Origin: Paenibacillus timonensis
Lineage (GTDB): Bacteria > Bacillota > Bacilli > Paenibacillales > Paenibacillaceae
Assembly: GCF_022427145.1 (NCBI RefSeq)
Contig: NZ_JAKSXN010000020.1
Location: 17,362-81,361, forward strand
Reading direction: 5' to 3'
Length of the DNA stretch: 64,000 bases
Positions 1-7,273 of this stretch are shown one piece after another; the first letter of the stretch is position 1; each line of letters opens with the position of its first letter. Both the position numbers and the translations under genes were made by a program. Under the pieces are notes generated by a model. The model was not told the DNA's origin, did not search any database, and saw only the letters and a program-made list of their open reading frames with translations.

Positions 1-690
1 GTAGGCCAACACCCCGATAATGACGCACACCAGCAGTTGCCCCCGGACATAGTTGCCCAAGGCCATGTCGATTTCCTTCAGCAGCGTCATGATCGATTTG
101 CGCCGAGAGCGCGGCAAATACTGCAGCATCAGCCGTTCGATCAGCTCGATGTCCTTCAGCATGTAGAAGATCAGGAACGGGATAATGAACGCATTAAACA
201 CCACGCCGATCGTCGTACCGATATTGTCCAGGAAACCGGATATGGCGCTCGCCAGCCGATTTTCGAATTGGTAGAACCAATTATTCATCCCCATCCGGAT
301 GCTCCCCGGCAAAATGCCGTTGTCCCAACGGTTCATCATTTGCTGGGTGTGGATGGTCAGCTCCGGCAAATGCTCGCCCAGCTCCTCCAGCTGTTCGATG
401 AACATCGGGATCACGTTCATGAGCACAACGGATAAGCCGGTCAGGAACACCGCGTAAATCAGCAGCACGGCCATCGTTCGCGGCACCTTGCGCCCGCCGA
501 GCATCCGGACGACCGGGTTCAAGATGTAAGAGATAATAATGGCGATCACGAACGGAGCGAACACGGCCTTCAAAAAACCGTAAACCAGCGCAAACATCGG
601 ACGCAGTTGCCACACGAAAAACAAGATGACCAGCCCCAGCAGCAGCCAGATGCCGTATCGGAACAACTTGCTTTTGGTGATCGGTTCCAT
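1..690 (-). CDS. AI-2E family transporter, partial (left window edge)
   Basis: Only the N-terminal 230 codons lie in the window; the gene continues past base 1. Reading is open from ATG 690, behind GGAGGGTGG, to the edge. Hydrophobic segments lie at about residues 13-27, 32-57 and 68-88. A soluble loop at about 95-150 and another membrane stretch near 165-185 (FNAFIIPFLIFYML) follow. This order fits the PF01594 AI-2E/TqsA/PerM permeases of the cell membrane, which export small molecules or ions; the substrate cannot be told from sequence. It is transcribed leftwards and has no visible partner in the window. Confidence 0.8.
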   Translation of the reverse strand, partial: MEPITKSKLFRYGIWLLLGLVILFFVWQLRPMFALVYGFLKAVFAPFVIAIIISYILNPVVRMLGGRKVPRTMAVLLIYAVFLTGLSVVLMNVIPMFIEQLEELGEHLPELTIHTQQMMNRWDNGILPGSIRMGMNNWFYQFENRLASAISGFLDNIGTTIGVVFNAFIIPFLIFYMLKDIELIERLMLQYLPRSRRKSIMTLLKEIDMALGNYVRGQLLVCVIIGVLAY

Positions 691-822
691 CGGTTCCACC
701 CTCCTCCCTCCTTTGCGGCGGATCTCGTATAGATCAGTATTTGTCTGGGGAGGGAAATTTATGAGAGGGGGGGCTGCGAAGGGCCGGGATGTAGGAGAAA
801 AGAGTAGAAGAGCGCTCGGAAG

Positions 823-851
823 GCCGACGGGTGAAATGTTCTTACGATCGC
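823..851 (+). repeat. 29-bp direct repeat, copy 1
   Basis: Identical to 1077-1105 (starts GCCGACGGGTGAAATG and ends ACGATCGC). The bases just before both copies are also alike (AGAGCGC and a CGG run), so the true unit is an imperfect repeat of about 45 bp. Read on the minus strand both copies can encode AIVRTFHPSA. Confidence 0.75.
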
Positions 852-1076
852 TGTTGCTCGCGGATTTCCCTCATTAGACTAATTCCTACGATGTAGAAAT
901 CCTCTCGCAAAGGCGACCACTATCGTTTCTTCAGAATCATTTCTCCCTCTGGCTTTTCGCGCTCTTCGGCATCGCTCCTTAAGCGATCCTCGGCTCTTTG
1001 CAGCCGGGACGGGTAGAAGGCTCGGCAAATCTGCGATGCGTGATTTGCCGGCTCGGTTTGGTGAAGAGCGCCGGGG

Positions 1077-1105
1077 GCCGACGGGTGAAATGTTCTTACG
1101 ATCGC
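1077..1105 (+). repeat. 29-bp direct repeat, copy 2
   Basis: Exact second copy of 823-851, 254 bp further on, in the same orientation and with a similar left flank. No terminal inverted repeats or transposase lie near it, so it is not an insertion sequence end that I can recognise. Confidence 0.75.
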
Positions 1106-1407
1106 CTCCAAATTTCTAGCACCCTTTCGTATTTTTTGCGGGGCTGAACCCATTTATCAGAAGCTTTAACGGAACGAGGAGCCGTTATGAAGTCATTTCC
1201 CGGGCATTTCCCGTTTTAACGGACGCACAAGCCGTTATTCACCTCAAGTGAGCCTATTTGAACGTAAAAACCATGAAATAAGGTCATCTGGTTCCGTTAC
1301 AGCTCCTAATTATTCGATTCTAGCCAAATAGCGTCTCTGAGTTCCGTTAGCGTTAGTTCAAGAGCCGCGGGAGGTTGTAAATTCACCTATAGTGACTCGG
1401 CAACCCG

Positions 1408-1442
1408 CAAAAAGCCCGGCTCATCCTTACGATCAGCCGGGC
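1408..1442 (-). terminator. intrinsic terminator after the mtl remnant
   Basis: Arms GCCCGGCT (1414-1421) and AGCCGGGC (1435-1442) pair perfectly. On the minus strand the hairpin is followed by TTTTTG. It lies 55 bp past the last stop codon of the mannitol remnant. Confidence 0.85.
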
Positions 1443-1496
1443 CCGAGGTCGGTTATTTACATGCGTTGAATAAGCTAATCCACTACTTAAGGCCGC

Positions 1497-1646
1497 TTAG
1501 CGGCTCTTCAACTCCTCATAATGCGCCAGCACCGCTTGATGGATCGGATGCTCGGCGTCGAGGCCGGTGTATTTGGCCAAGGTCTGCGAAGCGCTCCAAT
1601 CGGTCGACGTAATGAACTCCTTCCACCCGGTGGTCTCCCCGGCGAC
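1497..1646 (-). pseudogene. C-terminal fragment, possibly mannitol-1-phosphate 5-dehydrogenase
   Basis: The last 50 or so codons of a protein are readable in one frame and end at TAA 1497-1499. The peptide contains [22 protein letters not shown] and [12 protein letters not shown]. It has no start of its own and abuts the EIIA fragment, with a frame change at about 1650. The ending resembles the C-terminus of MtlD-type dehydrogenases, and its place after mtlA and EIIA pieces supports that. The identification rests mainly on context. Confidence 0.4.
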
Positions 1647-1647
1647 G

Positions 1648-1767
1648 CAGGCGTACCAGCTCCGGCTTCAGCAGCAAGGCGCTGATTTCGCTCAGCACCT
1701 CCAGGCTCTCGCGCGACAGCTCGCGCGGCGCCAGCATGAATAGCAGCGCGCCGACCTCCGTGCCGCC
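1648..1767 (-). pseudogene. PTS EIIA-like fragment (mtlR or mtlF remnant)
   Basis: About 40 codons in a second frame read [16 protein letters not shown], then [16 protein letters not shown]. This matches the end of EIIA-2 domains as found in the mannitol activator MtlR (a [15 protein letters not shown] motif). Neither the N-terminus nor the phosphorylatable His region is present. It begins where the mtlA frame breaks and ends where the MtlD-like piece starts, as expected of serial deletions in an mtlA-mtlR-mtlF-mtlD operon. Confidence 0.55.
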
Positions 1768-1768
1768 G

Positions 1769-2221
1769 GCCGCCCAAAATCCCGATCGAGAAGTTGTTCA
1801 CCAGCATTTCGAAGCCGGATTTGATTTTTCCGTCAATCGTTTTGTCAAACTGCTTGATGAGCCAAGCGGACAACGGACCTACGATCATCGCGCCGAGGAA
1901 CATCGGAATGTCACTGCCGACGATAACCCCCATCGTTACGATCGCTGCCGTCACGGCACCGCGTTTGCCATGTACCATATTGCCGCCGGTGTAGCCGATC
2001 AGAAGCGGCAGCAAGTATTTGATCATCGGATCAACCAAGGCTGCAAGGTATTCGTTAGGAATCCAGCCAGTTGGAATGAAAAGTGCGGTAATTAAACCCC
2101 AGGCGATAAATGCGCCGATATTCGGCATCACCATCCCGCTGAGTGCACGACCGAACTGCTGGACTTTCACCCGGGCTCCGCCGGTACCTGCAGACGGTTG
2201 TTTCGTTTGTGCTATAGCCAT
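1769..2221 (-). pseudogene. mtlA: truncated mannitol PTS permease IIC (mtlA)
   Basis: The first 151 residues are a good MtlA N-terminus. [33 protein letters not shown] and [13 protein letters not shown] are hallmarks of the membrane IIC domain that imports and phosphorylates mannitol. Full MtlA proteins are about 470-600 residues, and the match stops abruptly after NFSIGILGG. Translation then runs on out of phase through EIIA-like and MtlD-like debris to a stop at 1508. The ATG at 2221 follows AAGGGGGT. The gene cannot make a working permease, though its promoter region looks intact, with a cre-like box upstream. Confidence 0.8.
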
Positions 2222-2303
2222 AAAGAGAAACCCCCTTAAAAAAATGTACGGACCATCAACAAACTTGACTTGTTGGATTACCGTGTTTCTAACCTCATCC
2301 TAA

Positions 2304-2318
2304 ATCAAAGCGCTTTCT
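2304..2318 (-). promoter_or_regulatory. cre-like catabolite response element
   Basis: ATCAAAGCGCTTTCT fits the CcpA consensus WTGNAANCGNWNNCW with one mismatch and has the palindromic core AAAGCGCTTT. It sits 83 bp upstream of the truncated mtlA. A separate 9-bp inverted repeat (ACCGTGTTT at 2280-2288, AAACACGGT at 2334-2342) flanks it and could be an activator site. Confidence 0.5.
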
Positions 2319-2391
2319 TTCTCAATCAAATCAAAACACGGTTTCGTCATGATTATTGTTGACAGCATTTGAAGAGTGATTCTCTTTAAGC

Positions 2392-2432
2392 AAAAAAAGC
2401 CGTCCCCTCACATTGAAACTAAGGGGACAGCT
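2392..2432 (-). terminator. intrinsic terminator after the zinc-ribbon gene
   Basis: Arms AGCCGTCCCCT (2398-2408) and AGGGGACAGCT (2422-2432) form an 11-bp stem with one mismatch. On the minus strand seven T residues follow. It ends the leftward unit that includes 2466-2678. Confidence 0.9.
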
Positions 2433-2465
2433 TCTGCATTTTCACAGGATGAACGGAATATATTG

Positions 2466-2678
2466 TTACGAGGAGGCGTGCATTTGCGGAAAATCCTGCA
2501 CCATTTCCTCGCCGAAGAACAGATCGTCCAACGAACTGAGCGTTCCGTCTTCTTCGACTTGATATACGGACATTTTGTCGCCGTTGACCGTCAATTCGAT
2601 AAAGCAACCCCAGCAATAGAACTGGTGGGAGCCGATTTTCCCAATATCCTTGGAATTGCAATTCGGACATTTCATCAT
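2466..2678 (-). CDS. small zinc-ribbon protein
   Basis: A 70-residue protein of unknown function. CPNC at residues 4-7 and CWGC at about 22-25 make a single four-cysteine zinc ribbon at the N-terminus. The rest is acidic (VEEDGTLSSLDDLFFGEE) and has no membrane segment. Start ATG 2678 is followed at once by a second ATG; the upstream AGGTGAT is a modest ribosome binding site. It lies 27 bp downstream of the PRC-barrel gene in the same direction and is followed by a strong terminator. The overlapping longer frame at 2419-2688 lacks the cysteine pattern and is rejected. Confidence 0.7.
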   Translation of the reverse strand: MMKCPNCNSKDIGKIGSHQFYCWGCFIELTVNGDKMSVYQVEEDGTLSSLDDLFFGEEMVQDFPQMHASS

Positions 2679-2705
2679 AAACCATCACCTATCCATCCAC
2701 AAAAT

Positions 2706-3209
2706 TCACGGCTTTTCAAGCAGCTGTTCGCTGCCCAGGGGCACCATGATCGCGTTTTCCCCTCGGGTCATTTCCGGCATAAAGGGCAGCAGCTTGCGCC
2801 CTTCCATCAGATCGGTGAAAAACCCGTCGCTAATTTCAATTCCAGTAATTGTGTTTCCCAATTCGTGTTCAAAATAAACATCCGTCACATGGCCCAGACG
2901 AATTCCGTCTTCGGTCAGGACAGGCAGCTCTTTTAATTTTCCGTTTCCCGTCAAAAAGGTGTTCTGTATGTGCTCGGCTTCCCACTTGCGGACAGCCTGT
3001 TGATTGCGAATCATTACGGCATCTTCGCCGTAAGCCACGATATCGTCCCATTGCACGGCCTTGACGCCGGAAGTCCAAAACAAACGATTCTCCAGTTGGA
3101 TGCCGACGATCGACCAGTCGTGGTTCAAGAGGACGTCAACGACTTTTCCGACCTGCTTGCCATGCTCCACGTCATAGACGGTCAGGCCGATCATTTCTTG
3201 CATTCTCAT
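2706..3209 (-). CDS. PRC-barrel domain protein
   Basis: A 167-residue soluble protein with two PRC-barrel units. Residues about 5-75 contain MIGLTVYDVEHGKQVGKVVDV, and about 90-160 contain ELPVLTEDGIRLGHVTDVY. PRC-barrel domains occur in RimM and in photosynthetic reaction centre H subunits. Stand-alone double versions are common next to iscS in Paenibacillus-type genomes and have no proven role. The start at 3209 follows GGAGTG. It lies downstream of iscS in the same direction, so the two may share a transcript. Confidence 0.8.
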   Translation of the reverse strand: MRMQEMIGLTVYDVEHGKQVGKVVDVLLNHDWSIVGIQLENRLFWTSGVKAVQWDDIVAYGEDAVMIRNQQAVRKWEAEHIQNTFLTGNGKLKELPVLTEDGIRLGHVTDVYFEHELGNTITGIEISDGFFTDLMEGRKLLPFMPEMTRGENAIMVPLGSEQLLEKP

Positions 3210-3306
3210 GTTGGAAAAGACACTCCCTGCTTGGGCTTTTCAAGCTGCGCCCTAAAATCTTAACCTCCCCTCCGCAAAAGCCGATTTGAGCCCAAAAAGG
3301 TGCCCA

Positions 3307-4458
3307 TTATTTTCTTCTACGAAGACGTTCCAGGATGGTTCCAATTTTTTCGGCAGTTTCGGAAATTTCTTCCCTAGTATTACCCATTCCTACACTAAAA
3401 CGAATCGCCGAACGCAAAAAACTTGCCGGAAGATGCATCGCTTCCAGGACGTGGGACGGCTCCAACGATCCCGAAGTGCATGCCGAACCGCTGGAGGCGG
3501 CAATGCCTTCCATGTCCAGATTCATCAGCATCGTCTCCGAATCCACCTCCGGAAAGCTGAGGTTGACGATATGCGGCAGCCGATCGGTCGGGTGGCCGTT
3601 CACATGGAAGGCCTCTCGGGTAATCCGCTGCTCCAATGCGGACAGCAGCTCCTGAATCAACAGGCGATCATGCGCGGTGCGCGCCTCCCGCTCCGCCACG
3701 GCTAATTCCACGGCTTTGGCAAAGCCGGCGATCCCCGCCATGTTTTCCGTACCGGCCCGGCGTTTTCTCTCTTGCAGCCCGCCGTGCTGGATCGGGTCCA
3801 GCAGAAGATCCTTCCGTACATATAAAGCCCCAACGCCTTGGGGGCCGTTGATTTTGTGCGAAGAGAAGCTCATCAGGTCGACCGGAAGCTCGCGGCAGGA
3901 AATCGGCAGCGAACCCAGCGCCTGCACGGCGTCCACATGAAAGACGATCCCCCGCTCCCTGGCGATGGCGCCGATTTCGGCAATTGGCTGAATCGTTCCG
4001 ACCTCGTTATTGCCATACATCACGCTGATCAAAATCGTATCGGGGCGGATAGCCTCCCGCACCTGATCCGGATGCACTTGACCGTAGCGATCCACGGGCA
4101 AATAGGTCACCTCGAACCCGTCCTTCTCCAGTCGTTCGCAGGAATGCAACACCGCATGGTGTTCGATGGCGGTCGTGATGATATGGCGGCCGTCCGATTT
4201 CCGGGCGGATGCCGTTCCGAACAACGCCAGGTTGTCGCTCTCCGTCCCTCCGCCGGTAAATACCAGCTCATCCGGACGGCAGCCGATCCGCGCCGCAACC
4301 GTATCGCGCGCCCCGTTCACCAGGCGTTTGGCCTCCCGGCCGAAAGAATGAACGCTGGACGCGTTGCCGAATTGCTCCCGCATGACCTTCAGCATCGTTT
4401 CCGCAACGTCCGGATGGAGGGGTGTGGAAGCGGCGTGGTCCAAATAAATATGCTTCAT
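3307..4458 (-). CDS. iscS: cysteine desulfurase (IscS/NifS type)
   Basis: A PLP enzyme that takes sulfur from cysteine, as a persulfide, for tRNA thiolation and Fe-S work. The 383 residues are full length. SSHKINGPQG carries the PLP lysine (about residue 202), HVDAVQALG the PLP aspartate region, and SSGSACTSG the catalytic cysteine on its mobile loop. I prefer ATG 4458 (MKHIYLDHAAST), six bases after AAGGTG, over the GTG three codons earlier. Its partner mnmA, the usual sulfur acceptor, lies 23 kb away because the BMC cluster separates iscS from cymR. A consensus promoter stands upstream at 4561-4589, so the gene does not depend on the cluster. Confidence 0.95.
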   Translation of the reverse strand: MKHIYLDHAASTPLHPDVAETMLKVMREQFGNASSVHSFGREAKRLVNGARDTVAARIGCRPDELVFTGGGTESDNLALFGTASARKSDGRHIITTAIEHHAVLHSCERLEKDGFEVTYLPVDRYGQVHPDQVREAIRPDTILISVMYGNNEVGTIQPIAEIGAIARERGIVFHVDAVQALGSLPISCRELPVDLMSFSSHKINGPQGVGALYVRKDLLLDPIQHGGLQERKRRAGTENMAGIAGFAKAVELAVAEREARTAHDRLLIQELLSALEQRITREAFHVNGHPTDRLPHIVNLSFPEVDSETMLMNLDMEGIAASSGSACTSGSLEPSHVLEAMHLPASFLRSAIRFSVGMGNTREEISETAEKIGTILERLRRRK

Positions 4459-4560
4459 GGTTCTCACCTTGTCCCAATTGTCTTTGGTATCAGCGTATAA
4501 ACGTAAATCACCGCCCCGGAGTCGGGACGGTTACTTCATGTCACAGGAAAATTCTAAACC

Positions 4561-4589
4561 ATTATATACTTGTGTTTCCTCAAGCGCAA
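4561..4589 (-). promoter_or_regulatory. sigma-A promoter of iscS
   Basis: Minus-strand -35 TTGCGC (4584-4589), 17-bp spacer and perfect -10 TATAAT (4561-4566). It lies about 100 bp upstream of the iscS start and downstream of the terminator that closes the BMC cluster. Confidence 0.75.
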
Positions 4590-4670
4590 TCTATTTCATA
4601 ACGGAATGTCCTAAAGTGAGCCGTGATCAGCATTCGAGGGCTTGAAGGCAGATAAACAGATTCTTTTATC

Positions 4671-4716
4671 AAACAAAAATCGCATAGCCCCCACTTTACA
4701 CGGCGAACTATGCGAT
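4671..4716 (-). terminator. terminator closing the BMC cluster
   Basis: Arms ATCGCATAG (4679-4687) and CTATGCGAT (4708-4716) are a perfect 9-bp stem. On the minus strand TTTTTGTTT follows. It lies 52 bp after the M20 hydrolase stop codon and before the iscS promoter, and so insulates iscS from the 22-kb cluster. Confidence 0.85.
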
Positions 4717-4767
4717 CTTAAGCGTATGCACCTATTCAATTGACCGTTCGATCCTGCTGTAGCCATG

Positions 4768-5931
4768 TTAAGCCTGCTCCATACCCAAGAAGCGTATAGC
4801 TAGTTCCCGGTAAAATGAGATGGACGTCACATAGGCGTCAATATCCACCCACTCATCCGGTTGATGGGCCAGCTTCTCGTCACCAGGACCGTAGATTAGT
4901 ATGGGCGGCTTCCCGTCCTGATGCAGAACGGAACCGTCTGTATAATAAGGAACGCCCTTTAATTCACCGCGTGATTGTCCTGTGATTTCCAGTGCCGCCG
5001 TGATCAGTTCATCATTTGGATCGGTATGAACCGCAATTCTGTCCAACAACAGTTCCATTTTATACCGGTACTGCGGATTCAGCTTCTTCATCCCGTCAAG
5101 GCTGATTTTGACCTTTTCCAGGAGCGAGGCATGATTCTGGGGCGGAACAGTGCGGATATCAATGTCAATCGTACATTGGTCCGGAATTACATTCGTCTGT
5201 ACTCCGCCGGCGATCCTGTTGACGGACAGACTGCCGTCACCCAGGACCGGATGACGGGTCCTCCACTCCATGGCATGACGGCGCAGCAGCGCAATCAGTT
5301 CCATCATGCCCTCCACTGCGTTCAGCCCGAATTCGGGCATGGAGCCGTGAGCGCTTTTTCCATACAATGTAATGCGCAGCCACAGCGCTCCTTTATGTCC
5401 GAGTGCTATCTTGCCCGAGGTAGGCTCGCCGATCACCATTCCGTCCAGATCCGTGACCCTATTCCGATCTAGATACCTCCGGGCTCCGCAGCTGTCCACC
5501 TCTTCCCCGGCTGTCGCCAGGAACAGGAGATCTCCGTCAAGCCGGATTCCATCCTGCCGCAGAGACGCCATAGCCAGCATCATGGCCGCGAGCCCGCTCT
5601 TCATATCGGAAGCGCCCCTGCCGTAAATCCGATTGCCTCTAATTTCGGCGCCGTGGGGAGCATATTGTCCGGCTGATGCCGACCAGGGACTTACCGTATC
5701 AAGATGTCCACAGAACATCAACCGTCTGCGCCCGCTCCCCTTCAGCGCCGCCGTCACATTGCTGCGTTTAGAATCCAGGGGAACGATTTCACAGGGAATT
5801 CTGGCTTCATTCAGGAACGGCTCCAGTACTACCGAGAGGCGGTGCTCGTTGCCGGGAGGATTACAGGTGTTGACGGCGATCAGTCTTTGCAAAAAAGGGA
5901 CAGCATACTCCCGGCTGCGGACATCCATCAT
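4768..5931 (-). CDS. M20 family metallohydrolase (ArgE/DapE/allantoate hydrolase-like)
   Basis: Last gene of the BMC cluster. The 387 residues have the M20 layout: FCGHLDTVSP (metal His/Asp), GRGASDMKSG (bridging Asp), TAGEEVDS (catalytic Glu pair), IGEPTSG and a C-terminal HQPDEWVD metal site, with a dimerisation domain at about 180-290. The family cleaves N-acyl, N-carbamoyl or peptide bonds. Known members act on acetylornithine, succinyl-diaminopimelate, allantoate and ureidopropionate. In this neighbourhood a carbamoyl or ureido substrate is attractive (inference). Its ATG follows the DUF1989 stop codon by three bases, with GGAGGGGG inside the upstream gene, so translation is probably coupled. 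Confidence 0.85.
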   Translation of the reverse strand: MMDVRSREYAVPFLQRLIAVNTCNPPGNEHRLSVVLEPFLNEARIPCEIVPLDSKRSNVTAALKGSGRRRLMFCGHLDTVSPWSASAGQYAPHGAEIRGNRIYGRGASDMKSGLAAMMLAMASLRQDGIRLDGDLLFLATAGEEVDSCGARRYLDRNRVTDLDGMVIGEPTSGKIALGHKGALWLRITLYGKSAHGSMPEFGLNAVEGMMELIALLRRHAMEWRTRHPVLGDGSLSVNRIAGGVQTNVIPDQCTIDIDIRTVPPQNHASLLEKVKISLDGMKKLNPQYRYKMELLLDRIAVHTDPNDELITAALEITGQSRGELKGVPYYTDGSVLHQDGKPPILIYGPGDEKLAHQPDEWVDIDAYVTSISFYRELAIRFLGMEQA

Positions 5932-5934
5932 TAA

Positions 5935-6546
5935 CTAAACCCCCTCCAGCACCTGAAGCTTCAGCGGAGTCACCTTCCAGCCGTTGACCGGCGCAAGATC
6001 CTGCGAGCAGGCGGACACTGCCACAACCACATCGTCCAGCGCCTCCAGCATGACATAATCGCCCGGCTTGGACAGCGGAGGCTCGATGACATAATCGCCT
6101 TTGTCGTCCAGCACATTATTCATGAACCAATTGATCGGGTCCGGGAGTTCCGCATAATCGATTCTGAACGGTTTGAGAGCTTGTTCCAGGTTGTCATGGC
6201 AGTTCGGATGCTTTTCCAGCCCAAAATCCACTTTATACCGGTAATAGTCACAAGCGGGGAAGAAAAAATCATGCTTGCCGACCGTATCCTTGACCAGGGT
6301 CATCAGCGGCCGCCGATAATTGCTGTACAGCCCGTCCCCTTCCTTTAGACGTATACTGCTTAGGGACGACCTCATATGGACAGGAGACACATGTTCTCCG
6401 GGATTGCCTTGGTTAAAGCAGACGAAATCACCCACCTGCTGTCCTTCCATATCAATAATGCATAGATAATGGCCCTTGGGCACGACGATGGCCCGTCCCT
6501 CATAAGCGGGTATGATGACCTCTTCCTTCAGTCTGGTTCTCAACAT
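5935..6546 (-). CDS. DUF1989 protein (urea/guanidine carboxylase-associated family)
   Basis: The 203 residues match the DUF1989 family. This family was first named urea carboxylase-associated; CgdA/CgdB members form carboxyguanidine deiminase in guanidine degraders. Features include IPAYEGRAIVVPKG, DMEGQQVGDFVCFN, LMTLVKDTVGKHDFFFPACD, CHDNLEQAL and INWFMNNV, all typical family blocks with candidate metal ligands (Cys, His). Only one DUF1989 gene is present and no urea or guanidine carboxylase lies in the window, so the canonical reaction is unlikely. A C-N hydrolysing role on another small molecule is possible (inference). ATG 6546 follows AAGGAAGAG. Confidence 0.8.
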   Translation of the reverse strand: MLRTRLKEEVIIPAYEGRAIVVPKGHYLCIIDMEGQQVGDFVCFNQGNPGEHVSPVHMRSSLSSIRLKEGDGLYSNYRRPLMTLVKDTVGKHDFFFPACDYYRYKVDFGLEKHPNCHDNLEQALKPFRIDYAELPDPINWFMNNVLDDKGDYVIEPPLSKPGDYVMLEALDDVVVAVSACSQDLAPVNGWKVTPLKLQVLEGV

Positions 6547-6577
6547 AGCTCTTCCTTCCTTTCGTATCCCCGATCCG

Positions 6578-7261
6578 CTAATCGATCAGCACAGCGACCG
6601 CCCGGACGGGTGAGCCTGTGCCTCTGCGAATTTTCAAGGGGAGTCCAAAATAGAGAAACCGTTGATTGATAACCTCGTCCAACCGGCACATATTCTCCGT
6701 ATTCGTCATCCCGTATTCCCGGCAGATCAAATGTCCCGCATAGCTCATGTCCGCTGGATTATCGATGGATGGAGCATCAACGCCGATGTTGACTACGCCC
6801 TGCTTCGCCAGCCATTCCCCGGCGCCGTAGTCAAGGCCCGCATGACGCGTCAGCCATTCCTCCTTACCGTAAGACCTTGCATAATGCCCGGTGTGAAGCA
6901 GTACGATATCGCCCCGTTCGATAAACAGTCCAGAGCGTTTCAATTCCTCCTGCAGAATGGAGGCAGTAATATAGGAATCCGGCGATACATAGGAGACGTC
7001 CAGACAGATCGCAGGCCCGTAAAAATACTCCAGCGGCATCTCATCAATCGTCTTGCCGTTGCGGTCATATTCGTAGGTCGCGTCGCTGTGCGTCGGCCCG
7101 TGCTCGTTAATCAGCAGATTATTAGTCGCAAATTCAAACCCGAGCTTCTCCTTGCTTTCCTCATGCGACATATTTGGAAAAATCATCGTCTTCTGATGCG
7201 GAGGAAAGACCGGCATGCCCTGATAAATTTCCTGCGACAGATCAATCAATCTCAGCCCCAT
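6578..7261 (-). CDS. cyclase family metal hydrolase (kynurenine formamidase-like)
   Basis: A PF04199 cyclase-family protein of 227 residues. NEHGPTHSDA corresponds to the HxGTHxDxP metal motif, and GVDAPSIDNP and HTGHYARSYG are further family blocks. Members hydrolyse amides such as N-formylkynurenine, or act on small lactones or cyclic imides. I choose ATG 7261 (MGLRLIDLSQEI), six bases after AAAGGAAG, rather than the ATG two codons earlier, which abuts the ribosome binding site. It follows adenine deaminase by 12 bp within the BMC operon. Its substrate is unknown; a formamide or ring amide made by the neighbouring enzymes would fit. Confidence 0.8.
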   Translation of the reverse strand: MGLRLIDLSQEIYQGMPVFPPHQKTMIFPNMSHEESKEKLGFEFATNNLLINEHGPTHSDATYEYDRNGKTIDEMPLEYFYGPAICLDVSYVSPDSYITASILQEELKRSGLFIERGDIVLLHTGHYARSYGKEEWLTRHAGLDYGAGEWLAKQGVVNIGVDAPSIDNPADMSYAGHLICREYGMTNTENMCRLDEVINQRFLYFGLPLKIRRGTGSPVRAVAVLID

Positions 7262-7273
7262 GACCATCTTCCT

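Larger units (their letters stand above)
691..1407. other. intergenic stretch without a convincing gene
   Basis: About 700 bases between the exporter start and the terminator of the broken mannitol locus. It holds a 29-base direct repeat (823-851 and 1077-1105) and a block from about 1158 to 1380 with several copies of the word CGTTA/TAACGG in both orientations. A 77-codon reading frame at 920-1153 (minus) has no ribosome binding site I trust and spans one repeat copy, so I do not call it a gene. The whole stretch looks like Paenibacillus-type intergenic repeat material (inference). Confidence 0.5.

Noticed and set aside
920..1153. A 77-codon minus-strand frame containing VRTFHPSAPG
   Set aside because: It spans a 29-bp repeat, has no good ribosome binding site and looks like repeat DNA translated by chance.
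2706..3209. RimM (16S processing factor) because of PRC-barrel
   Set aside because: No RimM N-terminal domain; two PRC-like units instead, and not beside trmD or rplS.
5935..6546. Guanidine or urea carboxylase operon
   Set aside because: Only one DUF1989 gene and no biotin-dependent carboxylase or allophanate hydrolase in the window; no guanidine riboswitch seen.
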